This document shows, piece after piece, positions 7,664-14,694 of a stretch of 14,694 nucleotides of DNA; within the stretch, counting starts at the first letter, position 1; the number at the start of each line of letters is the position of its first letter. The position numbers were made by a program, and so were the translations under genes. The notes beneath the pieces are model-generated. The model saw only the letters and a program-made list of their open reading frames with translations, searched no databases and was not told the origin of the DNA. The DNA comes from Gammaproteobacteria bacterium (GTDB lineage: Bacteria; Pseudomonadota; Gammaproteobacteria; CAJXQU01), in the NCBI GenBank assembly GCA_026984275.1, contig JALSSM010000083.1, positions 1 through 14,694 on the forward strand, read 5' to 3'.

Positions 7664-9826
7664 TTAAACTGTTTGCAGATCAGCATAGGCTGCCACCAGC
7701 CATTTCGATCCCGCTTCTTCAAAATTTACCTGCACACGGGTGTGACTGCCCTGTCCTTCAAGATTCAGGATCACACCTTCACCGAAGGTATTGTGATATA
7801 CACGCTGCCCCAGGCTGAGTCCATCTTCGTGTAGTTCGTCTTCAAAAATCTCAGCCGAAGTTTGTGCTCGCTGATTGCCAAAACGTACAGATGAGATCAG
7901 ATCGGCAGGAATTTCACGGATGAAACGTGATGGTTGCGGATAGGTTTCCTGCCCATGAATTCTTCTCACCTCAGCGTGAGTAAGTACCAACTTTTGCATA
8001 GCGCGTGTCATACCGACATAACAAAGTCGCCTTTCCTCTTCGAGCTGATCAATATCATTACGGCTACGCTGGTGTGGGAATAATCCTTCTTCCATTCCCG
8101 TCAAAAACACCAGTGGATATTCCAGACCTTTTGCCGCATGCAACGTCATCAATTGCAGACTGTCTTCGTAAACATCCGCCTGGCCTTCGCCTGCTTCAAG
8201 CGCAGCGTGAGCGAGAAATTCTGACAGGGGATCCAGCTGTGGTTCATCATCTTCTGTCTGCGGCGCTTCAAATTCCTGGGCTGCAGTGACCAGCTCTTCC
8301 AGATTTTCAATCCGATCTTCGGCCTTGCCTGAGGTATCTTTTTTATAATGCTCGATCAGACCACTGCGTTTGATGATCGCGTCCAGAACTTCATGTAGTT
8401 CAACACCCTCTATCTCAAGCGCCATTGTTTCGATCAGGTCAATAAAACCCTGAAATGCATTCAACGCCCTGCCGTTAAGGGTCTTGTGCTGGACAATATC
8501 GATCATGGCCTGCCATAAAGAAACATTGTCCCGACGAGCCTGTGACCGAACCGCCTCGACACTGCGATTACCGATCCCACGAGTCGGAGTGTTGATGATT
8601 CGCTCAAAGGCTGTGTCATCATGTTTGAAGACGGCCAGTCTCAGATAAGCCAGTGCATCCTTGATTTCAGCACGTTCGTAAAAACGAAAACCACCGTGAA
8701 CACGATAAGGAATTCCATGACGTCTGAGGTGATCTTCAAAAACACGCGACTGGGCACTGGTTCTGTATAACACTGCCGCCTCATCATATCGATGACCCTG
8801 TTCATGCCAGTCCATGATCTGTTCGATAATGAATCGGGCTTCTTCCTGTTCATTATAAGCCGTGTAAATCGGGATTGGCTCGCCATCTTCGCCATCAGTC
8901 CAGAGATCCTTACCGATACGTCCGCTATTATTTGCGATCAGGGTATTGGCAGCAGCAAGAATTGTTGCAGTCGATCGATAATTCTGTTCCAGCCGGATCA
9001 ATTCAGCATCCCTGAATTCCTTCTGGAATCGTTGCATGTTCTCAACCTGTGCACCGCGCCAACTGTAGATCGATTGATCATCATCTCCAACGACAAACAT
9101 GCTGCCCTGATCGCTACGCAATTGCTTGAGCCATTTATACTGAATGGTATTGGTATCCTGAAACTCGTCTACCAGTACATGTCGAAATCTTTCCTGATAG
9201 TGTCTCCGCAGATTTTCATTATCTCGGAATAATTCATAAGTTCGCAGTAAGAGCTCAGCAAAATCCACCAGTCCGGATTGTGCACAAGCCTCTTCATAAG
9301 ATTGATAGACATGGATCATCTGTTCTTCATGGAAATCATCCTCGCTATGAAGATCTTTCGGACGTAAACCTTCATCTTTTTTGCCATTAATAAACCATTG
9401 AATCTCACGGGCAGGCCATTTTTTCTCATCCAGTTCCATGGCACGTAACAATCTCCGGATCATGCGGTACTGATCATCACTGTCCATGATCTGGAAATGC
9501 TGGCTGAGTTTTGCATCTTGCCAGTGAGCGCGTAACAAACGGTGTGCAATGCCATGAAAAGTTCCTACCCACATGGCCCCAACAGAATGGCCAAGTAACT
9601 TTTCGAGACGACCTCGCATCTCACCTGCGGCTTTGTTGGTAAAAGTAACCGCCAGAATACTGCGTGGGCTGGCCTGGTTAGTTTGGATATACCAAGCAAT
9701 GCGATGGATCAGTACACGCGTCTTGCCACTGCCTGCACCAGCGAGAACAAGAAGATTAGCCGGATCTGATGCGACAGCTTCGCGTTGGGCATCATTCAGG
9801 GGATCAAGTATGTGGGAAACATCCAT
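7664..9826 (-). CDS. uvrD: ATP-dependent DNA helicase II, UvrD
   Basis: Superfamily 1A 3'-5' helicase that removes the incised oligonucleotide in nucleotide excision repair and the nicked strand in mismatch repair. Its 720 residues match the E. coli enzyme's length. Visible motifs: Q motif LNDAQREAV (10-18), Walker A AGAGSGKT (29-36), motif Ia TFTNKAAGEM, Walker B VDEFQDTN (about 219-226), motif III GDDDQSIYSWRGA (about 247-259), QNYRST, and LMTLHAAKGLE with VGMTRA in the second RecA-like domain. The C-terminal Tudor-like module (GQRVYHNTFGEG onward, ending LVAAYADLQTV) separates UvrD from Rep. No clear ribosome site precedes the ATG, but the MDVS beginning agrees with known UvrD proteins. 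The gene lies 158 bp downstream of gcvH on the same strand. Confidence 0.97.
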   Translation of the reverse strand: MDVSHILDPLNDAQREAVASDPANLLVLAGAGSGKTRVLIHRIAWYIQTNQASPRSILAVTFTNKAAGEMRGRLEKLLGHSVGAMWVGTFHGIAHRLLRAHWQDAKLSQHFQIMDSDDQYRMIRRLLRAMELDEKKWPAREIQWFINGKKDEGLRPKDLHSEDDFHEEQMIHVYQSYEEACAQSGLVDFAELLLRTYELFRDNENLRRHYQERFRHVLVDEFQDTNTIQYKWLKQLRSDQGSMFVVGDDDQSIYSWRGAQVENMQRFQKEFRDAELIRLEQNYRSTATILAAANTLIANNSGRIGKDLWTDGEDGEPIPIYTAYNEQEEARFIIEQIMDWHEQGHRYDEAAVLYRTSAQSRVFEDHLRRHGIPYRVHGGFRFYERAEIKDALAYLRLAVFKHDDTAFERIINTPTRGIGNRSVEAVRSQARRDNVSLWQAMIDIVQHKTLNGRALNAFQGFIDLIETMALEIEGVELHEVLDAIIKRSGLIEHYKKDTSGKAEDRIENLEELVTAAQEFEAPQTEDDEPQLDPLSEFLAHAALEAGEGQADVYEDSLQLMTLHAAKGLEYPLVFLTGMEEGLFPHQRSRNDIDQLEEERRLCYVGMTRAMQKLVLTHAEVRRIHGQETYPQPSRFIREIPADLISSVRFGNQRAQTSAEIFEDELHEDGLSLGQRVYHNTFGEGVILNLEGQGSHTRVQVNFEEAGSKWLVAAYADLQTV

Positions 9827-9908
9827 ATCAGATAATTATTTTTTAGGTGCTTCTAAAAATAAGTTTTTTTGTGAAAGCAATACATGGAGCAATTGCCGAA
9901 AACCGGAG

Positions 9909-9923
9909 TGTACGATCAGTACA
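9909..9923. promoter_or_regulatory. Inverted repeat upstream of uvrD
   Basis: TGTAC-GATCA-GTACA, exact 5-bp arms in the gcvH-uvrD gap, about 85 bp ahead of the uvrD start. uvrD is SOS-regulated in many bacteria, so a LexA site would make sense, but this does not match the gammaproteobacterial CTGT-N8-ACAG box. Its role is unknown. Confidence 0.25.
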
Positions 9924-9984
9924 TGAGGGTTTGAGTACGGGCTGACATAGCTATCACAGAAAAAGACCACTTTTGTAATACCAA

Positions 9985-10374
9985 TTACTCTTCTTCTATA
10001 AAGCTCCGATAAGCATCTGCATCCATCAAAGTATCAATTTCACTTTCATCATCCGGAGTGATTGCAAAGATCCAGCCTGCATCATAAGGAGAACTATTGA
10101 TCAGTTCAGGGCTATCTTCCAGTTCTTCATTGACCTCGGTAATTTCACCTGACAAAGGGCAAATCAGATCAGAAGCTGATTTTACAGACTCGACCAGAGC
10201 ACACTCAGAATCAGCCACATAGCTTGTTCCTACCTCAGGAAGCTCTACGAAAACCAGATCACCCAATGCATCTTGCGCATAATCTGTTATCCCGACGCGT
10301 ACTGATCCATCTTCTTGTAACATCAGCCATTCATGACTTTCCGAATATCTCAAATCTTCAGGTATATCGCTCAT
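9985..10374 (-). CDS. gcvH: Glycine cleavage system H protein
   Basis: A 129-residue lipoyl carrier that shuttles the aminomethyl group between the P, T and L proteins of the glycine cleavage complex in the cytoplasm. The family length is normal. The lipoylation site is K65 in ESVKSASDL; SHEWL near the N terminus and GDLVFVELPEVG are typical of the family. The ATG at 10374 is preceded by GGAGA at about 8-nt spacing. The other gcv genes are not adjacent, so this copy is separate from any gcvTP operon. It is next to uvrD without an evident functional link. A lipoate-relay role, as described for H proteins in some bacteria, is possible but nothing here shows it. Confidence 0.95.
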   Translation of the reverse strand: MSDIPEDLRYSESHEWLMLQEDGSVRVGITDYAQDALGDLVFVELPEVGTSYVADSECALVESVKSASDLICPLSGEITEVNEELEDSPELINSSPYDAGWIFAITPDDESEIDTLMDADAYRSFIEEE

Positions 10375-10476
10375 AGAAGTTTCTCCAGATTGATTAATTT
10401 TCAGGGATTATGACATGATGAATTAATTTTTGTATAACAAGTAAAGAATACCCTCAGATTATATAGAAACCGACCC

Positions 10477-10505
10477 TTGAGATTCTCCTTACTAACGACT
10501 ATATA
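10477..10505 (+). promoter_or_regulatory. Candidate promoter of the HIG1-like gene
   Basis: TTGAGA (10477-10482), a 17-bp spacer, then TATATA (10500-10505). The expected start site coincides with the beginning of the palindrome at 10513. Match quality is moderate. Confidence 0.4.
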
Positions 10506-10512
10506 TTAAGTA

Positions 10513-10558
10513 TACCTGTATTTTTACAGGTAGATCATGTCACCTTTCACACAGGTGA
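10513..10558 (+). promoter_or_regulatory. Two adjacent hairpins in the leader of the HIG1-like gene
   Basis: The first hairpin, TACCTGTA-TTTT-TACAGGTA (10513-10532), has exact 8-bp arms. The second, TCACCT-N7-AGGTGA (10540-10558), has exact 6-bp arms, and its 3' arm runs into the GAGGAGGTGG ribosome site before the ATG at 10570. The ACCTG and CAGGT arms are shared, so the 5' arm of the first hairpin could pair instead with the 3' arm of the second. This would suit an operator followed by a translational control hairpin, or simple 5' end protection; which of these applies is not shown by the sequence. Confidence 0.45.
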
Positions 10559-10569
10559 GGAGGTGGAAA

Positions 10570-10731
10570 ATGGATGGAGTAAACTTCATTATCTTTTTTG
10601 CGTTTCTGGCCACTATTGCCGTCCTGATCGTTGGTCAGGTTTCCATGGCAAGGGGTGGTAAGTTTGACGATGATCATTCAGTAGGAGCCTGTAAATTAAA
10701 TTGTGTAACTGCTCATATTCTAATACCTTAA
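10570..10731 (+). pseudogene. Small membrane protein, probably HIG1-like, truncated by the insertion element
   Basis: The ATG at 10570 is preferred over that at 10537 because GAGGAGGTGG lies 4-6 nt ahead of it. The native part is about 38 codons: a membrane segment (NFIIFFAFLATIAVLIVG) followed by MARGGKFDDDHS. A hydrophobic helix followed by M-x-RGG-x-F resembles the start of HIG1 (hypoxia-induced) domain proteins, which in bacteria are linked to cytochrome oxidase and normally have a second helix. From 10685 the frame reads into the left terminal repeat of the element, adding about 15 foreign residues (ending AHILIP) before a stop at 10731. The second helix is missing and is not seen on the other side of the element. 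The family call is tentative; the truncation is directly visible. Confidence 0.6.
10685..10714 (+). repeat. Left terminal inverted repeat of the IS256-family element
   Basis: Starts GAGCCTGTAAAT and ends GTGTAACTGCTC, with a variable 6-bp centre TAAATT. The 3' end of the truncated HIG1-like frame reads through it. Confidence 0.9.
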
Positions 10732-10747
10732 ACAAAAAGGAAAGATT

Positions 10748-11974
10748 ATGAGCAAACCTACTACAAACAGTGAAATCAAAGCCCTGGTTGAAGCTCTGCA
10801 AGAGCACATCAAAACTCCATCCGAGGGAAAACAGCTCACCGATTTGCTGCAAAAGAATCTAATTGAAGCCGCTCTCGGTGCAGAAATGGCTGAGCATTTA
10901 GGCTACTCAAAACATGCTGCTGAAGGTCACAATAGTGGCAATAACCGAAACGGTTACAGTACCAAAAAACTCAAACATGACCGAGGTGAATTCGAGATAG
11001 AAGTGCCTCGAGATCGAAATGGTAGCTTTGAACCTCAACTGGTCAAAAAAGGTCAAACTCGGCTCACCGATTTCGATGACAAAGTTATCGCACTTTATGC
11101 CAGAGGTATGAGCACCCGAGATATTGTAGCCATGTTTAAAGATTTATACGGAGCTGATATATCCCCAGCACTGATTTCAAAAATCACCGAATCGGTAATG
11201 GAACAAGTGATTGAATGGCAATCTCGACCACTGGAATCCGTCTATCCAATAGTTTATCTGGATTGTATCGTGATCAAAATTCGTCAGGATAAGCGTGTCA
11301 TCAACAAAGCGGTTTATCTGGCTCTGGGCATCAATATAGAAGGTCAGAAGGAGTTGTTAGGCTTATGGATAGCGGAAACGGAAGGGGTCAGGTTCTGGCT
11401 CTCTGTATTAACGGAACTACAAAACCGAGGACTTAAAGATATTTTTATTGCCTGTGTTGATGGACTCAAAGGGTTTCCTGATGCGATTAATACCACCTAT
11501 CCTGAGACTAAAATACAGCTCTGCATTGTTCACATGGTACGCAACTCACTCAAGTTTGTATCCTGGAAAGATCGCAAAGCGGTGGCGAAAGATTTAAAAA
11601 CAATCTATCAATCCATCACCGTTGAAGAAGCCGAACAAGCCCTCAGTGATTTTGAGGAAAAATGGGATGATAAATTCCCAAGCATTGCTAAATCCTGGCG
11701 TTCCCATTGGCCGAATTTAATCACCTTATTTGATTATCCTGCGGATATTCGAAAAGTGATTTATACCACCAATGCGATTGAATCTCTGAACAGTGTGATT
11801 CGAAAATCGATTAAGACTCGGAAGTTATTTCCGAATGACCAGTCTGCGACTAAAGTGATTTATTTAGCGATACAAGCAGCTTCCAAAAAATGGACGATGC
11901 CCATTAGAAATTGGAGTGCTGCCTTGAATCGGTTTATGATTGAGTTTCCGGATAGAATGCCGGAGATAATATAA
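10748..11974 (+). CDS. IS256-family (mutator type) transposase
   Basis: A 408-residue DDE transposase catalysing movement of the element. Expected catalytic residues are visible: first Asp in the YLDCIVIKI strand, second Asp in ACVDGLKGFPDA, and Glu in TTNAIESLN. Other family hallmarks are ALGAEMAEHLGY and NNRNGYSTKKLK near the N terminus, the CIVHMVRNSLKF motif after the second Asp, and a helix-rich insertion between the second Asp and the Glu. The ATG at 10748 is served by AAGGAAA. The reading frame is intact and the stop lies 1 bp before the right inverted repeat, so the element may still be active. Confidence 0.96.
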   Translation: MSKPTTNSEIKALVEALQEHIKTPSEGKQLTDLLQKNLIEAALGAEMAEHLGYSKHAAEGHNSGNNRNGYSTKKLKHDRGEFEIEVPRDRNGSFEPQLVKKGQTRLTDFDDKVIALYARGMSTRDIVAMFKDLYGADISPALISKITESVMEQVIEWQSRPLESVYPIVYLDCIVIKIRQDKRVINKAVYLALGINIEGQKELLGLWIAETEGVRFWLSVLTELQNRGLKDIFIACVDGLKGFPDAINTTYPETKIQLCIVHMVRNSLKFVSWKDRKAVAKDLKTIYQSITVEEAEQALSDFEEKWDDKFPSIAKSWRSHWPNLITLFDYPADIRKVIYTTNAIESLNSVIRKSIKTRKLFPNDQSATKVIYLAIQAASKKWTMPIRNWSAALNRFMIEFPDRMPEII

Positions 11975-11975
11975 C

Positions 11976-12005
11976 GAGCAGTTACACAGAATTATTTACA
12001 GGCTC
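11976..12005 (-). repeat. Right terminal inverted repeat, also coding for the kinase C terminus
   Basis: On the minus strand it starts GAGCCTGTAAAT and ends GTGTAACTGCTC, with centre AATTCT. The first 24 bases in that direction also encode EPVNNSV and the stop codon of the neighbouring histidine kinase. Confidence 0.9.
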
Positions 12006-13793
12006 ATTAATTTCCTCAAAAGGCACGTCTACAAAAAACGTAGCTCCTTTGCCTTTCTCTGATATCGCACCAAAATTATGGCCAAGCAGTTTTGCCGTTT
12101 GTGCAACGATTGATAATCCCAGACCCAATCCCTGATCATTTGTCTTGTGGCTATTATCGCCACGATAAAATTCTTCAAAAATATTCTTCTCCCGTTCCGG
12201 ATCAAAACCTGGACCAGTATCACTGATCTGAATTCGTAACTCTTCACCCATTCTTTTACAACTCAGCAAGATTTTGCCTGATTCTGTATAGCGGACCGCA
12301 TTGCTTAATAAATTACGAAGAATTCTTTCCAGCAAGTCTGGATCAGAGGTTATGATCCCTGAAAGACTTTTCACCTGAAATTGAAGATTTTTATCTTTCG
12401 CGAGCATGGCAAATTCCTCGCCAAGTTTTTCTAATAATTCTTCCACCTTAAAATTAGTTATTTGGGGTTGTAGTTCTCCGGCTTCCAGCCGTCCAAGATC
12501 CAGTAAGGCGTTAAACATATTATTCATCGACTTTGTGGAAATTTTTATTTTCTCGATCAGATCTTTTGTTTCAGGATCATCAGAAAGTTTATTCTCGAGT
12601 AAGTGCGTGTAAAGTGAAAGAGTGTTCAGAGGTTGCCTCAGATCATGACTTGCAGCACGAAGGAATCTTGATTTTGACATGTTTTCTCTGACGGCTTCAG
12701 TTTTTAAGGCACGTTCTTCTTTCTCTCTTTGTCTGGATATAAATAATTGACGGCCACGTATCTGGGCAAGAAACAAATACAGGGAAATTAATGATGTGAT
12801 CAGAATTCCACTGATGACACCGAGATATGGCAACCATGATTCTTTTCTTAAATCAGCATCCTTTAGTGATCGAAAAACTGCAACCCATTGCCGATCTCCA
12901 ACATTAAAACGTCTTACCCAATGTGGTATTGTAAGACTTTCTATCTCTGCAACTTTTGTAAGTTTAGCTCTCTGATCAGAATCAGATCCAAAATGAACCA
13001 GGAATTGTTCATTCTCTCTTGCACTCGCATCAAGTAATGTCATATCCAGATCATTTTCATCAGCAAAAACACTTTTCAACAATGCTGAAATATCATATTG
13101 ACCCATGGCAAAACCACCTATGGTGATCATGTCCTCATAACTTTTCATGCCTGTTTCCGGTACAGGTAAAAAGGCCTGGAAACCAAATTCGCCTTCTCCT
13201 CCATAAAGATGAATTCGACGTGTGACTGCGGTGGTCTTCAAATTTACAGCTGCCTGCATCGCTCTCCATTTAGAAGGAACGGCAGCAAGGTTCATACCTT
13301 CACTGAGTCGTTCATCATGTAATGAGATCAAATGAAGGATCGGAAAATAATCATTATGCATTTTTGAAGAACCCGGCATTCCATGACCACTGACTTCAAA
13401 AATATTAAATCGAGGAGAGAATTCTCGCCGAACTTTTCCTATGAACACTTCACGTGATTCTTCCGTTACTCGTGGAACCCAACCAAGTGCGATCGTGCCC
13501 TCATGAAAGGCCGCGTCAGAATGTACAAAGATTTCAAAGGCTCTCCGGCTCACATGATTACTGGCTTTATATAAGGCCGCTATCGAGGTTAATGATTCCA
13601 GCCCCAGATCGATTCGTTCCTGTAATTGTTCTGCTTTGGCTTCATAACGTCGTTTAATTTCTGTTCGCAGATTTTCCTGTGAATATTCATACAGAACATT
13701 AAAGCCCCAGGCTGTGATTAATAAACCAAGACCAAAAACGAGCCCGGTCAAAAGTAATGGCCATTTTAAAACCTTATTTTCAAGTGTTCCCAA
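11982..13793 (-). CDS. CHASE-domain sensor histidine kinase, 3' end supplied by the insertion element
   Basis: A 603-residue membrane sensor kinase. A first membrane helix (about 12-31) leads to a periplasmic CHASE domain (about 70-220, IALGWVPRV, and SEGMNLAAVP), then a second helix (about 322-343), a short coiled coil, and the kinase core. The phosphorylated His is H383 in ASHDLRQPLN. The ATP-binding boxes are present: N498 (LLSNAVRY), DTGPGF (525-530) and GLGLGLS (555-561). The only upstream start in frame is TTG at 13793, right after an in-frame stop, with a weak ribosome site. Native coding ends near residue 596; the last seven residues and stop come from the insertion element's repeat. 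The core is complete, but many kinases with the DLRQPL H-box carry a C-terminal receiver domain, which may have been lost. The stimulus is unknown. The response regulator beyond the neighbouring gene is the likely partner. Confidence 0.9.
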   Translation of the reverse strand: MGTLENKVLKWPLLLTGLVFGLGLLITAWGFNVLYEYSQENLRTEIKRRYEAKAEQLQERIDLGLESLTSIAALYKASNHVSRRAFEIFVHSDAAFHEGTIALGWVPRVTEESREVFIGKVRREFSPRFNIFEVSGHGMPGSSKMHNDYFPILHLISLHDERLSEGMNLAAVPSKWRAMQAAVNLKTTAVTRRIHLYGGEGEFGFQAFLPVPETGMKSYEDMITIGGFAMGQYDISALLKSVFADENDLDMTLLDASARENEQFLVHFGSDSDQRAKLTKVAEIESLTIPHWVRRFNVGDRQWVAVFRSLKDADLRKESWLPYLGVISGILITSLISLYLFLAQIRGRQLFISRQREKEERALKTEAVRENMSKSRFLRAASHDLRQPLNTLSLYTHLLENKLSDDPETKDLIEKIKISTKSMNNMFNALLDLGRLEAGELQPQITNFKVEELLEKLGEEFAMLAKDKNLQFQVKSLSGIITSDPDLLERILRNLLSNAVRYTESGKILLSCKRMGEELRIQISDTGPGFDPEREKNIFEEFYRGDNSHKTNDQGLGLGLSIVAQTAKLLGHNFGAISEKGKGATFFVDVPFEEINEPVNNSV

Positions 13794-13881
13794 AAGTTAT
13801 AGTCCGTCAGAGATATTTATTTTGTTATTCAAGCGTTCCAGACTGAACCCCGTACTAATAACCAAAACAAAGGAGATCCAA

Positions 13882-14370
13882 ATGTTCAATAAAACTATTC
13901 TAATCGCTTTTCTTTCACTATTCATAGTTGGCAGTTATGCCGCTGACGGATCATTAAATGTTTCTAAACAGGTTGTGCTTGCTGTGCCGCCATCAACAGC
14001 CTGGGCATTGCTCGGTGACTTTAATGGATTAAATCGTTGGCATCCTGCTGTTACGGCCAGTGATCTGAATGGTGATGGCACAAGTAATGGTTCAAAACGT
14101 GTACTCACTCTCGGTGATGGTGGGAAGATCCATGAAACACTGATTGATTATAATGATTCAGGTATGTCTTACACCTATAAAATTACAAAATCACCTCTGC
14201 CTGTTTCTGATTATGTGTCAACCATAAAAGTCGAAAGAAATGATAAAGGAACTTCAACTGTCACATGGTCTTCCCGCTTTAATGCAGCGGGTGTCGATGA
14301 TGCAAAAGCAGTTGAGATTATTTCAGGCGTTTATGATGGAGGGTTGAAGGCTCTGGATGATCTTTATTAA
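13882..14370 (+). CDS. Exported SRPBCC-fold protein (polyketide cyclase/START-like)
   Basis: A 162-residue protein with a signal peptide (MFNKTILIAFLSLFIVGSYA, probable cleavage after SYA) and a helix-grip SRPBCC domain: PPSTAWALLGDFNGLNRWHPAV near the start, a GDGGKIHETLIDYND strand, and a closing helix ending GLKALDDLY. Such folds bind hydrophobic small molecules, and the exported forms have no established function. The ATG at 13882 follows AAAGGAGA at 7-nt spacing; the open frame extends further upstream but that start is less credible. It is divergent from the kinase, with 88 bp between the two genes, and is followed by a hairpin and then the response regulator. A ligand-linked role with the kinase is conceivable but unproven. 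Confidence 0.8.
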   Translation: MFNKTILIAFLSLFIVGSYAADGSLNVSKQVVLAVPPSTAWALLGDFNGLNRWHPAVTASDLNGDGTSNGSKRVLTLGDGGKIHETLIDYNDSGMSYTYKITKSPLPVSDYVSTIKVERNDKGTSTVTWSSRFNAAGVDDAKAVEIISGVYDGGLKALDDLY

Positions 14371-14387
14371 GACGTTTCAGCTTCCTG

Positions 14388-14416
14388 ATGGCCGTCTTCC
14401 GGCGGCCATTCTTTCA
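14388..14416 (+). terminator. Hairpin after the SRPBCC gene
   Basis: ATGGCCG, an 8-nt loop, then CGGCCAT (exact 7-bp arms), followed by TCTTTC. The T-tract is weak, so termination may be partial and the response regulator could still be read through. Confidence 0.5.
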
Positions 14417-14450
14417 GGTTCTAATTTTGGGTGAAAGTTAGAAGTAAAGT

Positions 14451-14694
14451 ATGATAAGTAACATGATGGATATTCTGATTGCCGATGATCACCCACTTTA
14501 CCGAGATGCACTTAGCATGCTCGTACAGCAGCTGGATGACAATGTAAATTTAAGAACTGCCTGTTGTTATGATGAAATCATTCAGTTACTTCGTGACGAT
14601 GAACGTCCTGATTTGATCCTTGTCGATCTACATATGCCGGGCATCAATGCCTGGCAGGGAATAAAAACCTTGCGTGAAATTTCTCCGGATGTTC
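14451..14694 (+). CDS. NarL/FixJ-type response regulator, receiver domain (partial, runs off the window)
   Basis: The 5' part of a gene, 81 complete codons up to the window edge. The acidic pocket is DD at residues 12-13 in ILIADDHPLYRDAL, and the phosphoacceptor is D59 in LILVDLHMPG. IADDHPL is typical of NarL/FixJ regulators, which end in a LuxR-type DNA-binding domain not seen here. The start could also be ATG at 14463 or 14466; 14451 is used because AGAAG lies just ahead of it, but the ribosome site is weak. Located two genes from the CHASE kinase, it is its probable partner. Confidence 0.85.
   Translation, partial: MISNMMDILIADDHPLYRDALSMLVQQLDDNVNLRTACCYDEIIQLLRDDERPDLILVDLHMPGINAWQGIKTLREISPDV

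Larger units (their letters stand above)
10685..12005 (+). mobile_element. Complete IS256-family insertion sequence
   Basis: A 1321-bp element with 30-bp terminal inverted repeats matching at 26 of 30 positions (mismatches cluster in the middle) and a single full-length transposase gene. Length and layout fit the IS256 family. The family normally leaves an 8-9 bp target duplication, but the flanks TTCAGTAG on the left and ATTAATTT on the right do not match, so the element is not sitting in a simple insertion site. Both neighbouring reading frames continue into the element. Confidence 0.93.

Noticed and set aside
8792..9232. 146-codon plus-strand ORF inside uvrD
   Set aside because: It is antisense to the conserved helicase core and has no ribosome site or recognisable domain.
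13714..13881. N-terminal extension of the SRPBCC frame
   Set aside because: It overlaps the kinase gene on the other strand and lacks a ribosome site; ATG 13882 has AAAGGAGA and a signal peptide right after it.

Overview
The window looks like chromosomal DNA of a moderately AT-rich gammaproteobacterium. The best evidence is a 720-residue UvrD that opens with the same MDVS start I recall for the enterobacterial protein, together with a NarK-type nitrate transporter, a ZnuA/ZnuB pair and a two-component module with a NarL-type regulator. The genus cannot be fixed from sequence alone.

Layout, left to right. A NarK-family nitrate/nitrite transporter (minus strand) is followed by an untranslated stretch with AT-rich palindromes and a clear intrinsic terminator, then a small DUF1097 membrane protein (minus) and about 500 bp with no convincing gene. 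Next is a minus-strand metal-uptake cluster, in transcription order: a small His/Cys-containing membrane protein (DUF2946-like), an outer-membrane barrel protein with an N-terminal coiled coil, a ZnuA-like zinc-binding protein and a ZnuB-like permease. No ATPase gene is present in the cluster. A candidate promoter upstream carries a perfect 8-bp-arm palindrome across its expected start site. Further right, still on the minus strand, are a TRAP-type solute-binding lipoprotein without its membrane partners, uvrD, and a stand-alone gcvH.

The right third has been rearranged. A complete IS256-family element (10685-12005, 30-bp imperfect inverted repeats, 408-residue transposase) sits between two convergent genes that it has altered at both ends. 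On the left it cuts a small single-membrane-segment protein (probably HIG1-like) after about 38 codons. On the right the stop codon and last seven codons of a CHASE-domain sensor histidine kinase lie inside the element's terminal repeat. The flanks show no target duplication, which suggests the element mediated a deletion or recombined with another copy. Beyond the kinase, which starts at TTG, lie a divergent secreted SRPBCC-fold protein and the 5' part of a NarL/FixJ-type response regulator running off the window end, a plausible partner of the kinase.

No tRNA, rRNA, CRISPR array or phage gene was recognised. The most informative observations are the IS-bounded junction with two altered genes, the ATPase-less zinc cluster with its start-site palindrome, and the hairpins ahead of the truncated HIG1-like gene.
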